DNA of 64,000 nucleotides from an uncultured Prevotellaceae bacterium (GTDB lineage: Bacteria; Bacteroidota; Bacteroidia; Bacteroidales; Muribaculaceae). Positions 26,180 through 35,866 of this stretch are shown here, piece by piece. The first letter of the stretch is position 1. Each line of letters begins with the position of its first letter. Under the pieces are notes generated by a model, which saw only the letters and a program-made list of their open reading frames with translations, did no database searches and had not been told where the DNA came from. A program made the position numbers and the translations under genes. The DNA lies in the NCBI GenBank assembly GCA_947169265.1, contig CAMVPC010000012.1, positions 22,023 through 86,022 of the forward strand. Direction: 5' to 3'.

Positions 26180-28567
26180 ATGAAAAAGTTATTGACCGCA
26201 TTTTCAATGCTTTCACTTCCCGCCACCCTACTGGCGAGCGAAGCCGACCTGAAGATGCCCGAGAACTTCAGCAGCCAGGCTTCGGTACTCTATTGGGGCT
26301 TCGCCGTAGTGGTGTTGGGCCTCATTTTTGGCTTCTGGCAGTTCCTGCGCGTAAAAAAATTAAAATCCCACGCCTCAATGCTCGAGATTGGTGATGTGAT
26401 TTTCAAGACATGCTCCACCTATCTCAAGCAGCAGGGCAAATTTTTAGGGATTTTATTCTTGTTTATTGGCGCGGCCGTAGTTCTCTACTTCGGGTTGCTG
26501 AGCAAGATGGCCGCCGGTGAGGTGGTGCTGATTCTCATGTGGACCGTGATAGGCGTGCTCGGCTCCTATGCCGTGGCCTGGTTCGGTGTTCGCATGAACA
26601 CGTTAGCCAACGCGCGCATGGCGTTTGCCTCGCTTCGCCGCCGTCCGCTCGACCTGCTCAACATTCCGTTGACGGCCGGCATGAGCATCGGCATCGTGCT
26701 CATTTGCGTGGAATTGGTCCTGATGCTTGTCATCCTCCTCTTCATGGGTGACCTGGCAGGCGCTTGCTTTATCGGTTTCGCTATCGGTGAGAGCCTCGGC
26801 GCCAGCGCATTGCGCATCGCCGGTGGTATCTTCACCAAGATTGCCGACATCGGCAGCGACCTGATGAAGGTGGTGTTCAAGATTGGCGAGGACGACCCGC
26901 GCAACCCGGGTGTGATTGCCGACTGCACCGGCGACAATGCCGGCGACAGCATCGGCCCCACCGCCGACGGCTTTGAGACCTACGGCGTGACCGGTGTGGC
27001 CCTCGTGTCGTTCATCCTGCTGGCCGTGCCACCCCAATTCCAGGTGAGCCTGCTGGTATGGATTTTCGTGATGCGCATCCTGGGCGTGGTGGCCAGCGTA
27101 GTGGCTTATTATATCAATGGCGCCATCTCCAAGGCACGTTACAGCAAGGCCGACGACCTCGACTTTGAGAAACCGCTCACCAGTCTGGTGTGGATCACCT
27201 CCATCCTGTCGATTATCGCCACCTTCGCCGCCAGCTACTTCCTGCTCAAGGACCTGGGCAACAACTGGTGGCTGGGACTTGCCACGATTATCTCGTGTGG
27301 CACCCTGGGTGCCGCACTCATCCCCGAGTTCACCAAGCTCTACACGTCGCCCACAAGCGGCCACGTGAAAGAAGTGGTGAACACCTCGAAGCAGGGCGGT
27401 GCCTCGCTCAACATTCTCTCGGGACTCGTGAGCGGAAACTTCGGCAGCTTTTGGACCGGCTTTGTGTTCTTCGCGCTCATGCTCCTCGCCTACATGGCCA
27501 GCAACTATTTTGACATGAGGGACCTGCTGGGTAACTATCCCGCCATCTTCGCCTTTGGCCTCGTGGCCTTCGGTATGCTGGGCATGGGTCCGGTGACTAT
27601 CGCCGTCGACAGCTATGGCCCGGTTACCGACAACGCGCAGAGCGTGTACGAGCTCTCGCTCATCGAGGATGACATCGACAAAGCCAAGAGCGACATTGAG
27701 AACGAGTTTGGGTTCACACCCGACTTTGAGAAAGCGAAATATTACCTGGAAGCCAACGACGGTGCCGGCAACACCTTCAAGGCAACAGCTAAGCCCGTGC
27801 TCATCGGCACCGCGGTGGCAGGCGCCACGACGATGATTTTCTCGCTCATCCTGCTCATCCAAAAGACCCTCGGTATCGAGCCCGAGAGCGTGCTCAACCT
27901 GTTGAATCCCTACTCAATCCTGGGCTTCATCCTGGGCGGCTGCGTCATCTTCTGGTTCACCGGCTCGAGCATGCAGGCCGTGACCACGGGCGCCAACCGT
28001 GCCGTGGACTTCATCAAGAACAACATCAAGCTCGACGCCAACGCGCCCAAGAAGGCCGACACCAGCAAGAGCCAGGAAGTGGTGAAGATTTGCACCGAAT
28101 ACGCGCAAAAGGGTATGATTAACATTTTCATCTCCATCTTCTGCTTCGCGCTGGGCTTCGCCTGCCTCTCGTCGCCGGCAAGCATCGGCGGTAACGCCGC
28201 CGTGTGTCTCTTTGTGAGCTACCTTATCTCGATTGCCGTCTTCGGTTTGTTCCAAGCCGTGTTTATGGCCGACGCCGGCGGCGCGTGGGATAACGCCAAG
28301 AAAGTGGTCGAAGTCGATCTCAAGGCCAAGGGCACTCCGCTGCACGACGCCAGCGTGGTGGGCGACACCGTGGGCGACCCGTTCAAGGATACCAGCTCGG
28401 TGGCGCTGAACCCCATCATCAAGTTCACGACGCTCTTTGGCGTGCTGGCGATGGAAATCGCCATCAGCGAGAGTTTCCGTGAGATAGCGCCGTGGGCGGG
28501 CATCTGCTTTGTGGTCATTGCGCTCTTCTTCGTGTACCGCTCGTTCTACAAGATGAAATCGAAATAA
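26180..28567 (+). CDS. hppA: Membrane-bound ion-pumping pyrophosphatase
   Basis: A 795-residue polytopic membrane pyrophosphatase that couples PPi hydrolysis to H+ or Na+ export. The metal-PPi motifs are visible: GEDDPRNPGVIADCTGDNAG (about residues 239-258), a GPVTDN segment (about 481-486) and the C-terminal DAGGAWDNAKK and DTVGDPFKDTS. A hydrophilic insert of about 35 residues (KAKSDIENEFGFTPDFEKAK) separates GPVTDN from GNTFKAT. A Lys in GNTFKAT stands where K+-dependent enzymes carry Ala (GNTTAA), which points to a K+-independent type. The usual GGIAEM after DN is replaced by QSVYEL. It is transcribed alone, with its own promoter and terminator. Confidence 0.94.
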   Translation: MKKLLTAFSMLSLPATLLASEADLKMPENFSSQASVLYWGFAVVVLGLIFGFWQFLRVKKLKSHASMLEIGDVIFKTCSTYLKQQGKFLGILFLFIGAAVVLYFGLLSKMAAGEVVLILMWTVIGVLGSYAVAWFGVRMNTLANARMAFASLRRRPLDLLNIPLTAGMSIGIVLICVELVLMLVILLFMGDLAGACFIGFAIGESLGASALRIAGGIFTKIADIGSDLMKVVFKIGEDDPRNPGVIADCTGDNAGDSIGPTADGFETYGVTGVALVSFILLAVPPQFQVSLLVWIFVMRILGVVASVVAYYINGAISKARYSKADDLDFEKPLTSLVWITSILSIIATFAASYFLLKDLGNNWWLGLATIISCGTLGAALIPEFTKLYTSPTSGHVKEVVNTSKQGGASLNILSGLVSGNFGSFWTGFVFFALMLLAYMASNYFDMRDLLGNYPAIFAFGLVAFGMLGMGPVTIAVDSYGPVTDNAQSVYELSLIEDDIDKAKSDIENEFGFTPDFEKAKYYLEANDGAGNTFKATAKPVLIGTAVAGATTMIFSLILLIQKTLGIEPESVLNLLNPYSILGFILGGCVIFWFTGSSMQAVTTGANRAVDFIKNNIKLDANAPKKADTSKSQEVVKICTEYAQKGMINIFISIFCFALGFACLSSPASIGGNAAVCLFVSYLISIAVFGLFQAVFMADAGGAWDNAKKVVEVDLKAKGTPLHDASVVGDTVGDPFKDTSSVALNPIIKFTTLFGVLAMEIAISESFREIAPWAGICFVVIALFFVYRSFYKMKSK

Positions 28568-28616
28568 GCGATTCAAGTTTACTAAGTTTTTTAGTTTGTA
28601 TATTAATCCTCTTTTT

Positions 28617-28657
28617 AAGCCGCAAGCCTCACCCGCTTGCGGCTTTGTTGTTTTTTT
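28617..28657 (+). terminator. Intrinsic terminator after hppA
   Basis: An 11-bp perfect stem, AAGCCGCAAGC at 28617-28627 pairing with GCTTGCGGCTT at 28635-28645, is followed by TGTTG and a run of seven T residues. It overlaps the upstream edge of the next promoter. Confidence 0.92.
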
Positions 28658-28659
28658 AT

Positions 28660-28667
28660 TACCTTTG
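28660..28667 (+). promoter_or_regulatory. -7 box for the class-I amidotransferase-like gene
   Basis: TACCTTTG is an exact TAnnTTTG match, immediately after the hppA terminator and about 30 nt before the ATG at 28698. The nearest TTTG (28644-28647) is closer than usual. Confidence 0.6.
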
Positions 28668-28697
28668 TGCCATTCACTCAGGCTTAATGACGAAAAA

Positions 28698-29525
28698 ATG
28701 AACAGGATTGCGAGAATTATGATTGTGGCCGTTGCCCTGACAATGGGCATGATGGCCCGGGCACAGGCGCCCGTGATAGGCATCGCCGCCTCGCCCGGCG
28801 AGAGCAGCCAAGCGACAGGGAACGACTATGTGACCGCCGTGACGCGAGCGGGCGGCATACCCGTGTTGATACCTGCCAGCGACGACCCCGCGCTCATCGA
28901 GGCCACACTCGCCCACGTCGACGGCGTGCTCCTCACGGGCGGCGTTGACGTGCACCCGTCTTATTACGGCCAGGAGCCTCACCCCATGCTGGGCGAGGTG
29001 AACGCGCGGCGCGACACGTTCGAGATGCTGCTCATCAAGCGGGCTGTGGAGCGGAAGATGCCCCTGTTCGGGGTGTGTCGCGGCATGCAGGTTATCAACG
29101 TGGCCCTGGGCGGCACGTTGTGGCAAGACATCCCGTCGCAAGTGCCCGGCGCCCTCAACCACCGTGTGGCCGGCGACAGCCTCGCCATCGGGGCCCACAT
29201 GGTGACCATCACCCCCGGCACCATGAGCGGGAAAGTGCTGGGCGTCACCTCACTCGCCGTCAACAGCCGTCACCACCAGGCGGTGCGCGACGTGGCACCG
29301 CGGCTACGGGTCACCGGTCACAGCCCCGACGGCATGGCCGAGATGCTCGAGGGCTACCCCGCCCTGCCCATTCTCGCCGTACAATGGCACCCCGAGAACT
29401 TTGTCGCCGCCGGCGACCGTGGGGCCATGCTGCGGTTCTTCACATTCCTCGTGGAGCAAAGCGCGGCGAACCGCGGGCAATCGCACAGTCACTCATCGGG
29501 CTCTCCCACCACTTTCGGTGAATAG
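28698..29525 (+). CDS. Exported gamma-glutamyl-gamma-aminobutyrate hydrolase (peptidase C26) family protein
   Basis: A 275-residue class-I glutamine-amidotransferase-like hydrolase of the PuuD/peptidase C26 family. The triad is visible: Cys in FGVCRGMQVIN, and His-Glu in AVQWHPENF. The substrate-loop motif LLTGGVDVHPSYYG is intact. A hydrophobic N-terminus (MNRIARIMIVAVALTMGMMARAQA) looks like a signal peptide, so it may act in the periplasm, unusual relative to cytosolic PuuD. The frame is open upstream to 28596, but the ATG at 28698 follows the promoter and gives the clean signal peptide. Natural substrate (gamma-glutamyl compounds or gamma-linked muropeptide pieces) is not evident. Confidence 0.88.
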   Translation: MNRIARIMIVAVALTMGMMARAQAPVIGIAASPGESSQATGNDYVTAVTRAGGIPVLIPASDDPALIEATLAHVDGVLLTGGVDVHPSYYGQEPHPMLGEVNARRDTFEMLLIKRAVERKMPLFGVCRGMQVINVALGGTLWQDIPSQVPGALNHRVAGDSLAIGAHMVTITPGTMSGKVLGVTSLAVNSRHHQAVRDVAPRLRVTGHSPDGMAEMLEGYPALPILAVQWHPENFVAAGDRGAMLRFFTFLVEQSAANRGQSHSHSSGSPTTFGE

Positions 29526-29571
29526 TATTTCTTTTTTTAATGAAAATGTAACCATATTAAAATAATTTTAT

Positions 29572-29579
29572 TATTTTTG
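29572..29579 (+). promoter_or_regulatory. -7 box for the susC-like operon
   Basis: TATTTTTG matches TAnnTTTG in an A/T-rich stretch, about 64 nt before the susC ATG. No TTTG is seen at the usual -33 distance, so an activator may be needed (inference). Confidence 0.5.
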
Positions 29580-29643
29580 TAGTCTTTAACACGCGTTTAG
29601 AAAAAGAATATCAAAGTCATTCAATAATTAAAACAACCGTTCA

Positions 29644-32600
29644 ATGAGAAAACAGCTACTAATGCTCATGGTATTTGCCCTCGTGACCATGCTGGCCCAC
29701 GGCCGCGCCATCACGGGCACCGTGACGCAGGCGAGCGACGGCGAGCCCATTCCCGGGGCCACCGTCAAGGTGCAAGGCACCTCGCGCGTCACCTCGACCG
29801 ACTTCGACGGCAAATACTCGATTGACGCCAGCGACGGACAGTCGCTCGTGGTCACATGTGTGGGAATGCAGACGGTGACAAAGAAAGTGCCGGCCGGAGG
29901 CTCGGTAGTCGACTTTGTCATGACCGACGATTCCCAAGTGCTCCAGGAAGTGGTCGTCACAGCCTACGGTCAAACCCAAGAGAAGAAAAAGCTGAACTTC
30001 GCCGTTCAGTCGCTCAACTCGGGTGAGGTGACCGCCGGTGGCGCCACCAACTTCGCCACCACGTTGCAAGGCAAGGTGGCCGGCCTGCAAGTGGGTTCGG
30101 GCGGCGGCTCGCCCAACAGCGACACGCAGATTATCATCCGCGCCATCTCGAGTATGAACAACTCGCAGAACAACCAGCCAATGGTGGTTGTCGATGGCGT
30201 GACCATCCGCGGTAATGGTAACGCGCTGGGCGACATCAACCCCGACGACATCGACAACGTGAGCGTCCTCAAAGGCTCGGCGGCAAGCGCACTCTACGGC
30301 TCGGAAGGCGCCAACGGCGTTATCCTCGTGACCACCAAGAGCGGTTCGCGCGACGGCAAAATCGACGTCACCGCCAGCGCCAGCGTCGAAATCAGCAACA
30401 GCATGCGCGTGCCCAAGGTGCAGCGCACCTTCACGCCGGGCGCCAAGGGCTTCTACAAGGAAAACAGCGGCGGTGGCGGCTGGGGTCCCTACCTGGGCGC
30501 CGACGACGTGCTCTATGACAACGTGGGCGGCTTCTTGGGCACCGGTCTGCAGCAACGCTACAGCCTGGCAGTGAGCGGCGGCACCGAGAAGTTCAACGCT
30601 TACACGTCGGTAGCCTACACGATGCACGACGGTGTCGTTCCCAAGGACTATAAAAACCAGCTCACCGGCTTTATCAAGGCCCAATATAAACCCAGCGACA
30701 AGGTGACCATCCAAGCGTCGATGAACTACACCAACAGCAAGGCGCGCGGCTTTGGCAACTCCATGTCGACCATCTACAACTGGGGCATCAACAAGGATAT
30801 GAGCCGCTATGTGGACGAGGACGGCGTGACACCTTACTGGGCCAACCGCTACGACCACTGGGAACTGCTCACCGACCGCGAGCGCATCGGGGCCGCCTTC
30901 TCGCCTTACTACGGCCGCAACCTCGACAAGAGCGAGACACGCAGCGACCGCCTGATGCTCAACGCGCAAATCAGCTACGAACCCATCAAGGACCTCGTGT
31001 TCACCGGCAAGATAGGCTACGACTACAGCTACTCAATCTACGACGCTTATGTCGTGCCGCGCTTCCGCGACAGTTATTTCAACGACCCCACCGAGGAATC
31101 TATGGCCGCCCTTATCAACGACAACAAGAGCCTCTACGGTTCCTATAGCTTCCAGCCGTCGCACGGCAACGCGCTCACGACGCAATTCTTCGCCAACTAT
31201 AAGCGCACGTTTGCCGAAGACTACACCATCAACCTGTTCTATGGTCTCGAATACCGAGTGATTAATGGCGTGAGCGCCAGCATGGGCGGTTACAAATTCC
31301 TGCTCGACGACTTCTGGAGCTTTGCCAATGTGGATCCTTCCACCCTTGTCGAGCGCGGACAGTCGGTAAGCCATTCGCACCGAAACAAGTACGGCCACTT
31401 CGGCGAAATCCGTTTCGACTATAAGGGCGTCCTCCAGGTCTCGGCCACCGGCCGCCTCGATGGCCCCTCGTCACTCTATCAGGCTAACAAGACCCATTAC
31501 TTCTACCCCTCGGTGACCGCCGGCGTGGTGTTCAGCGAGCTCTTCGGGTGGCACAACAACTGGTTCAGCTACGGCAAGCTGCGCGGCAACTGGGCCAAGG
31601 TGGGTAAGGAGCCACCCCCCTACCTGTTCAACGACACTTACAAGCGCTGGAACACCTTCCCCGACCCGGGTTACGGACGCGACCCGACGGTGTCCTACGC
31701 GCCGCTCGACTTGACTCCCGAGATGACCAGCTCGTGGGAAATCGGCGCCGACTTGCGCTTCTTCAACCAGCGCACACGCCTCGATGTGGCCTACTATTCG
31801 ACCACGGTCGACGACCAAATCGTGAGCGTGCGCGTCTCGCCCGCCAGCGGCGACATCCTGCAAACACGCAACGAGGGTAGCTTGACCAATCATGGTCTTG
31901 AGATCTCGCTCCAGCAAGACATCATCAAAAGCGTCGATTTTGACTGGACAGCCACGCTCAACTACTCGTTCAACCGCAGCCACGTGGACTGGCTCCCCGA
32001 CCAACTGACCGAAATCCAGGGCACGCAGTACGGCGACATCTTCCCCGTGGCGCGCCTGGGCGAGTCATCGACCGGTCTCAGCGGTAAGGACTACCAGCGC
32101 GACCCCGACGGCAACGTGATTTGCGACGTGAACGGCTATCCCCTCATCGACCCCGCCAAGGGTAACTATATAGGCAACCGCGAGCCCGACTTCCTGCTGG
32201 GCTTCGGCTCCTCGTTCCGTTACAAGGGCGCCTCGCTCTCGTTCCTGCTCGACGCCCGCGTGGGCGGCGACGTGGCCAACGTGACGGGCCGCAGCCTCAT
32301 CACTAACGGCATGAACCATCTCTATGACAAGTACCGCAACCGCGAAATCATCTTCAAGGGCGTGGTGAAGAACGAAGATGGCACCTATAGCCCCAACACC
32401 ACGCCCGTGGTGCTCGACAGCTACTTCATCAACACCTACTACGCCACTGTGTCGTCGAACTTCATCGAGGATGGTTCTTACCTGCGACTGAGCTACGTCA
32501 CCCTCGCCTACGACTTCTCGGGACTGCTCAAGAAATCGTGGCCCGTCAAGGGCTTGAGCCTGAGCGTGACCGGCCGCAACCTGTTCCTGCTCACCAAGTA

Positions 32601-32721
32601 CACGGGCAACGACCCGTCGGTGATGGCAGCCGTGAGCGGTGGTACGGGCGGCATGGGCATCGACAACTACAACGTGCCGTCGACGCGCAACTTCAACTTC
32701 ACGCTCAAAGTCAATTTCTAA
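29644..32721 (+). CDS. SusC/RagA-family TonB-dependent outer-membrane transporter
   Basis: A 1025-residue TonB-linked outer-membrane protein. After a signal peptide (to about residue 21) there is a carboxypeptidase-regulatory-like domain (ITGTVTQASDGEPIPGATV, about 22-100). The SusC signature before the plug is QEVVVTAYGQTQEKKKLN (about 101-118). The plug has TLQGKVAGLQVGSGGG and DIDNVSVLKGSAASALYGS. A 22-strand barrel ends in NFTLKVNF with terminal Phe. With the SusD-like lipoprotein downstream it would form a pedal-bin transporter. The absence of glycosidases and the nearby protease make peptide uptake (RagA-like) as plausible as glycans. Confidence 0.96.
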   Translation: MRKQLLMLMVFALVTMLAHGRAITGTVTQASDGEPIPGATVKVQGTSRVTSTDFDGKYSIDASDGQSLVVTCVGMQTVTKKVPAGGSVVDFVMTDDSQVLQEVVVTAYGQTQEKKKLNFAVQSLNSGEVTAGGATNFATTLQGKVAGLQVGSGGGSPNSDTQIIIRAISSMNNSQNNQPMVVVDGVTIRGNGNALGDINPDDIDNVSVLKGSAASALYGSEGANGVILVTTKSGSRDGKIDVTASASVEISNSMRVPKVQRTFTPGAKGFYKENSGGGGWGPYLGADDVLYDNVGGFLGTGLQQRYSLAVSGGTEKFNAYTSVAYTMHDGVVPKDYKNQLTGFIKAQYKPSDKVTIQASMNYTNSKARGFGNSMSTIYNWGINKDMSRYVDEDGVTPYWANRYDHWELLTDRERIGAAFSPYYGRNLDKSETRSDRLMLNAQISYEPIKDLVFTGKIGYDYSYSIYDAYVVPRFRDSYFNDPTEESMAALINDNKSLYGSYSFQPSHGNALTTQFFANYKRTFAEDYTINLFYGLEYRVINGVSASMGGYKFLLDDFWSFANVDPSTLVERGQSVSHSHRNKYGHFGEIRFDYKGVLQVSATGRLDGPSSLYQANKTHYFYPSVTAGVVFSELFGWHNNWFSYGKLRGNWAKVGKEPPPYLFNDTYKRWNTFPDPGYGRDPTVSYAPLDLTPEMTSSWEIGADLRFFNQRTRLDVAYYSTTVDDQIVSVRVSPASGDILQTRNEGSLTNHGLEISLQQDIIKSVDFDWTATLNYSFNRSHVDWLPDQLTEIQGTQYGDIFPVARLGESSTGLSGKDYQRDPDGNVICDVNGYPLIDPAKGNYIGNREPDFLLGFGSSFRYKGASLSFLLDARVGGDVANVTGRSLITNGMNHLYDKYRNREIIFKGVVKNEDGTYSPNTTPVVLDSYFINTYYATVSSNFIEDGSYLRLSYVTLAYDFSGLLKKSWPVKGLSLSVTGRNLFLLTKYTGNDPSVMAAVSGGTGGMGIDNYNVPSTRNFNFTLKVNF

Positions 32722-32765
32722 TCAATTTATTCTCAATTAAAGACTCACTTTTAACCGACTTGACA

Positions 32766-34691
32766 ATGATGACAATCAATAAATTCAAACTTATTGCAAT
32801 GGCACTCGTGATGGGTCTCGTGGGGGTAAGTTGTAACGATATTCTCGACGAAAACGTCAACCCCGACCGCGCTCACTCGCTCAAGGCCGAAGAGGCCATG
32901 CCCGTGCTCGTGTTCTACGCGCAGCAAACGGTCTATGACCACGCCGAGTACTACATCTACCTGTCGCAATGCCTCACCACCGGCGGCAAGAGCTCGGTGG
33001 GAAGCTACAGCTACAAGTGTGAGTGGGAGTTCCTCACGATGAACCGCCACCCGCAGTGGCGCCGCCACTTCTACGACATCGGGGTGAACGGCAACAACCT
33101 CATCAAAGAGGCCAATAAAATCAATTCGCCCAACTACACGCTCATCGTGCGCGCCATCCAGCTGATGTCGATGCAACTCACCACCGACGCCTTTGGCGAC
33201 ATGCCGCGCACCGACGCTTACAACTCGGTGGCACCGGCCTACGACACGCAAGAGTCAATCTACGCCTGGATGCTCCAGGAGGCCGACGACCTCATCGCGG
33301 CCTTCGAGGATGAGAGCATCACCAAGAACGAGAACAACCAGCGCATCACCGCCGCGCAAGACCGCGTCTACGCCGGCGACCTCGAGAAATGGAAAGGACT
33401 CGTCTATGCCATCAAGGCGCGACTGTTGTTGCGCAACATCCCCAACATCGACCGCAGCCCGGCTACCTGCCAAAAGATTATCGACGCCGCCGACGCAGCC
33501 ATCAACCAGTGGCGCAAGGGCGACCTGCTCTACGGAGCATGGTTTGGCAACGAGCCCCGCTACAACTTCGACGGAGGCACCAACGAGCAGTGCGCCCCCT
33601 GGTCGGTGACCCACCCCGTGATTAACTCGTGGGAGTCGCGCAGCAACCTCTTGGGCAACGCCATCCCCAGCAAGTTCTTCCTCGTCGATGTGATGGGACT
33701 TAACGAGCCCGACAACGAGAACTTCATCGGCACCTACCACGGCACCCAAGGCTCGTCTTACGACGGTTATGCCAACGACCCGCGCCTGCCCCTGCTCATG
33801 AAGGCCCGCACAGGCCCAGTGAGCCCCAGCAAAGCCGAGGACTCTAAGGTGATGATGCGTTTCCTCGAGAACAACATAGGCATGGGTACCACTTACAAGG
33901 GCACCAACTATCCCGACCTCTACATGGGTGCCTACGCCGGCGCCACCAACGCTTACAACCCCATCTTCACCATGGAGGAACTCTACTTCATCAAGGCCGA
34001 GGCCTACTACTGGATGGGCAACAAGACCGAGGCGTGCGCCCTGGCCAAGGAGGCCGCCGAGCACAACATCGAGCGGCACCTCGACTTCTTCCTCAAGAAT
34101 TATCCCAACCCCAACTACAACGAGAAGAACGACAACAAGTATCCCGGCGAATATAAGGACGCCGGAACCGTGCAGTGGGCAAGGGCTACCGACTGGAACG
34201 CGCAGGTCAACGCGTTCCTCAACAACGAGGAATACTATGCCAGCGCTTCGGCCAAGACACCGCGCGTGAAGAAAGTCACCGACCGCGGCAACAAGCACTG
34301 GTTCTTCAATCCCAGCGAGTTCTCGCTCAGCGACCTGATGATGCAAAAGTACGTGGCCATGTACATGCAGCCCGAGCAGTGGACCGACATGCGACGCTAC
34401 CACTACAGTAACAAGCGCAACAACTACGGCATAGGCAACGACAACGAAATCGTCTATCCGGGCCTGCGCAGGCCTTACAACCTCTATGCCGCCTACTGGG
34501 TCGACGGGCTCACCGACGCCCAAAAGGAGAACACCTGGATTCAGCGACTTAACTACGACCCCGAGACCGAGGAGAAATATAACCGCGGAGAGCTCGAGCG
34601 ACTGGGCGCCTACAAGAACTACAAGTGGCTGCAAAAACCCATGATTTGGGCCCACGACTACGGCGAGGTCACCTCGCTCACGGGACAATGA
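32766..34691 (+). CDS. SusD/RagB-like surface lipoprotein (SusD-like_2 type)
   Basis: A 641-residue lipoprotein. The ATG at 32766 gives a lipoprotein signal peptide with the Cys at about residue 23 (LVGVSCNDILDENVNPDR); the frame is open back into susC, which is not used. The opening NDILD.NVNPDRA and the TPR-rich body (YIYLSQCLTTGG; MSMQLTTDAFGDMPRTDAY; AKARLLLRNIPN-like region; MEELYFIKAEAYYWMGNK) match the SusD-like_2 branch. It caps the SusC channel and binds substrate at the cell surface. At 641 residues it is longer than typical (about 500-550). It starts 44 nt after susC. Confidence 0.93.
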   Translation: MMTINKFKLIAMALVMGLVGVSCNDILDENVNPDRAHSLKAEEAMPVLVFYAQQTVYDHAEYYIYLSQCLTTGGKSSVGSYSYKCEWEFLTMNRHPQWRRHFYDIGVNGNNLIKEANKINSPNYTLIVRAIQLMSMQLTTDAFGDMPRTDAYNSVAPAYDTQESIYAWMLQEADDLIAAFEDESITKNENNQRITAAQDRVYAGDLEKWKGLVYAIKARLLLRNIPNIDRSPATCQKIIDAADAAINQWRKGDLLYGAWFGNEPRYNFDGGTNEQCAPWSVTHPVINSWESRSNLLGNAIPSKFFLVDVMGLNEPDNENFIGTYHGTQGSSYDGYANDPRLPLLMKARTGPVSPSKAEDSKVMMRFLENNIGMGTTYKGTNYPDLYMGAYAGATNAYNPIFTMEELYFIKAEAYYWMGNKTEACALAKEAAEHNIERHLDFFLKNYPNPNYNEKNDNKYPGEYKDAGTVQWARATDWNAQVNAFLNNEEYYASASAKTPRVKKVTDRGNKHWFFNPSEFSLSDLMMQKYVAMYMQPEQWTDMRRYHYSNKRNNYGIGNDNEIVYPGLRRPYNLYAAYWVDGLTDAQKENTWIQRLNYDPETEEKYNRGELERLGAYKNYKWLQKPMIWAHDYGEVTSLTGQ

Positions 34692-34740
34692 CGCCACACA
34701 ACGGATGAAAGAACTTTATATAACAATAATGAATATCCCT

Positions 34741-35805
34741 ATGAAATTATTCAAGAATATCGCACTCCTCGCGCTGGTGACCGCCGCGGCCTCATCGTGT
34801 GCCGTGCACGACCCCTTCGCCGACCGCATGGACCTGGGACAAGTGTTGCCCACCGTCTCGTGGGAGCTCGGCTCAAGCAACGTCAAGGCCGGCGGCTCAG
34901 TCTCGTTCAAGGGCAAGTACTACACCAGCAGCGACCGGGAAATAGACCACAGCGAGGTGTGGACAATGATTACGCGCAACGGCGAGGCGAAAGCCACAAG
35001 CCGCCTAACGACCAAGTTGTCTTACACCAAGACCGTGACCACCAACGACACGGTGCGCACGGCGAGCCTCGTCAAGTCCTATCCCCACTCGATGGCCGAA
35101 TGGGACGGATATGAATACATCCTCACGAGCGATTTTCCCGTGAGCAGCACGCTCGCGCCGGTTCAATGGACCAACCCCAACGACTTCGACGAGGACAAGT
35201 TCAACCAGTACTACCCCTCGACATTCCGCGACGAGTTCAAGCAAACCATCGTCAACTACCTCACCAAGGACAGCACTTACTACGACGACTTGCGCAACGT
35301 CTACATCAAGTATGACTTCACCGCCGAGCAGTTCGAGCAGCTCAACGCCAAGTATGGCCTCGACATGCCCACGGTGACCGAGTCGAGCGGCAAGGGCGGC
35401 AAGAGCGACGCATGGTTTGTCACCGACGAGGTGGACCATTACTACTACATCACCATCGACGAGGCCGGTGTCAAGACCGAGCACGAGATTGCCACCAAGG
35501 CCGACGCGCCCGCCGGCGTGCCCGAAGACAAGATTTTCGAGGTCTACAAGTCGTCGCCCTGGGTGTTCAGTCGCTACAACGACGACACGGGCTCGCGCGT
35601 CAACTCGGTGCGCCGCGAGTATATGCCTTACTGGAAGGAGCTCATCGAGCTCATTCCGTTCACATCGTGGATCTACAACACCACCGACAAGAACTACTCG
35701 ATTGATTTCACACGACGCTATGTGCTGGTTCCTTACTTCCGCGTCTACGACACCGAGGGCAAGATGGGCACCGACACCGAGACGAAACTCGTCGAAATCA
35801 ACTGA
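34741..35805 (+). CDS. SusCD-associated lipoprotein of unknown family
   Basis: About 354 residues from the ATG at 34741, which gives a clean lipoprotein signal (MKLFKNIALLALVTAAASSC, Cys 20); ATGs at 34705 and 34729 are alternatives. An immunoglobulin-like segment (VKAGGSVSFKGKYYTSSDRE, about residues 42-61) resembles the start of SusE-type surface glycan-binding lipoproteins. The rest (KDSTYYDDLRNVYIKYDF; VDHYYYITIDEAG; a C-terminal RYVLVPYFRVYDTEGK strand) is not recognised. It lies between the SusD-like gene and the PKD lipoprotein gene, the slot where surface ligand-binding lipoproteins are found. A ligand-binding role is inferred from position. Confidence 0.7.
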   Translation: MKLFKNIALLALVTAAASSCAVHDPFADRMDLGQVLPTVSWELGSSNVKAGGSVSFKGKYYTSSDREIDHSEVWTMITRNGEAKATSRLTTKLSYTKTVTTNDTVRTASLVKSYPHSMAEWDGYEYILTSDFPVSSTLAPVQWTNPNDFDEDKFNQYYPSTFRDEFKQTIVNYLTKDSTYYDDLRNVYIKYDFTAEQFEQLNAKYGLDMPTVTESSGKGGKSDAWFVTDEVDHYYYITIDEAGVKTEHEIATKADAPAGVPEDKIFEVYKSSPWVFSRYNDDTGSRVNSVRREYMPYWKELIELIPFTSWIYNTTDKNYSIDFTRRYVLVPYFRVYDTEGKMGTDTETKLVEIN

Positions 35806-35866
35806 CACGGCTTGCGCCCTACAACTGAAGATTATTTACTCTTTCTCAACGTAATTTGACAGTTTT

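Noticed and set aside
26603..27862. 419-residue minus-strand frame
   Set aside because: Antisense to the membrane pyrophosphatase gene; no domain.
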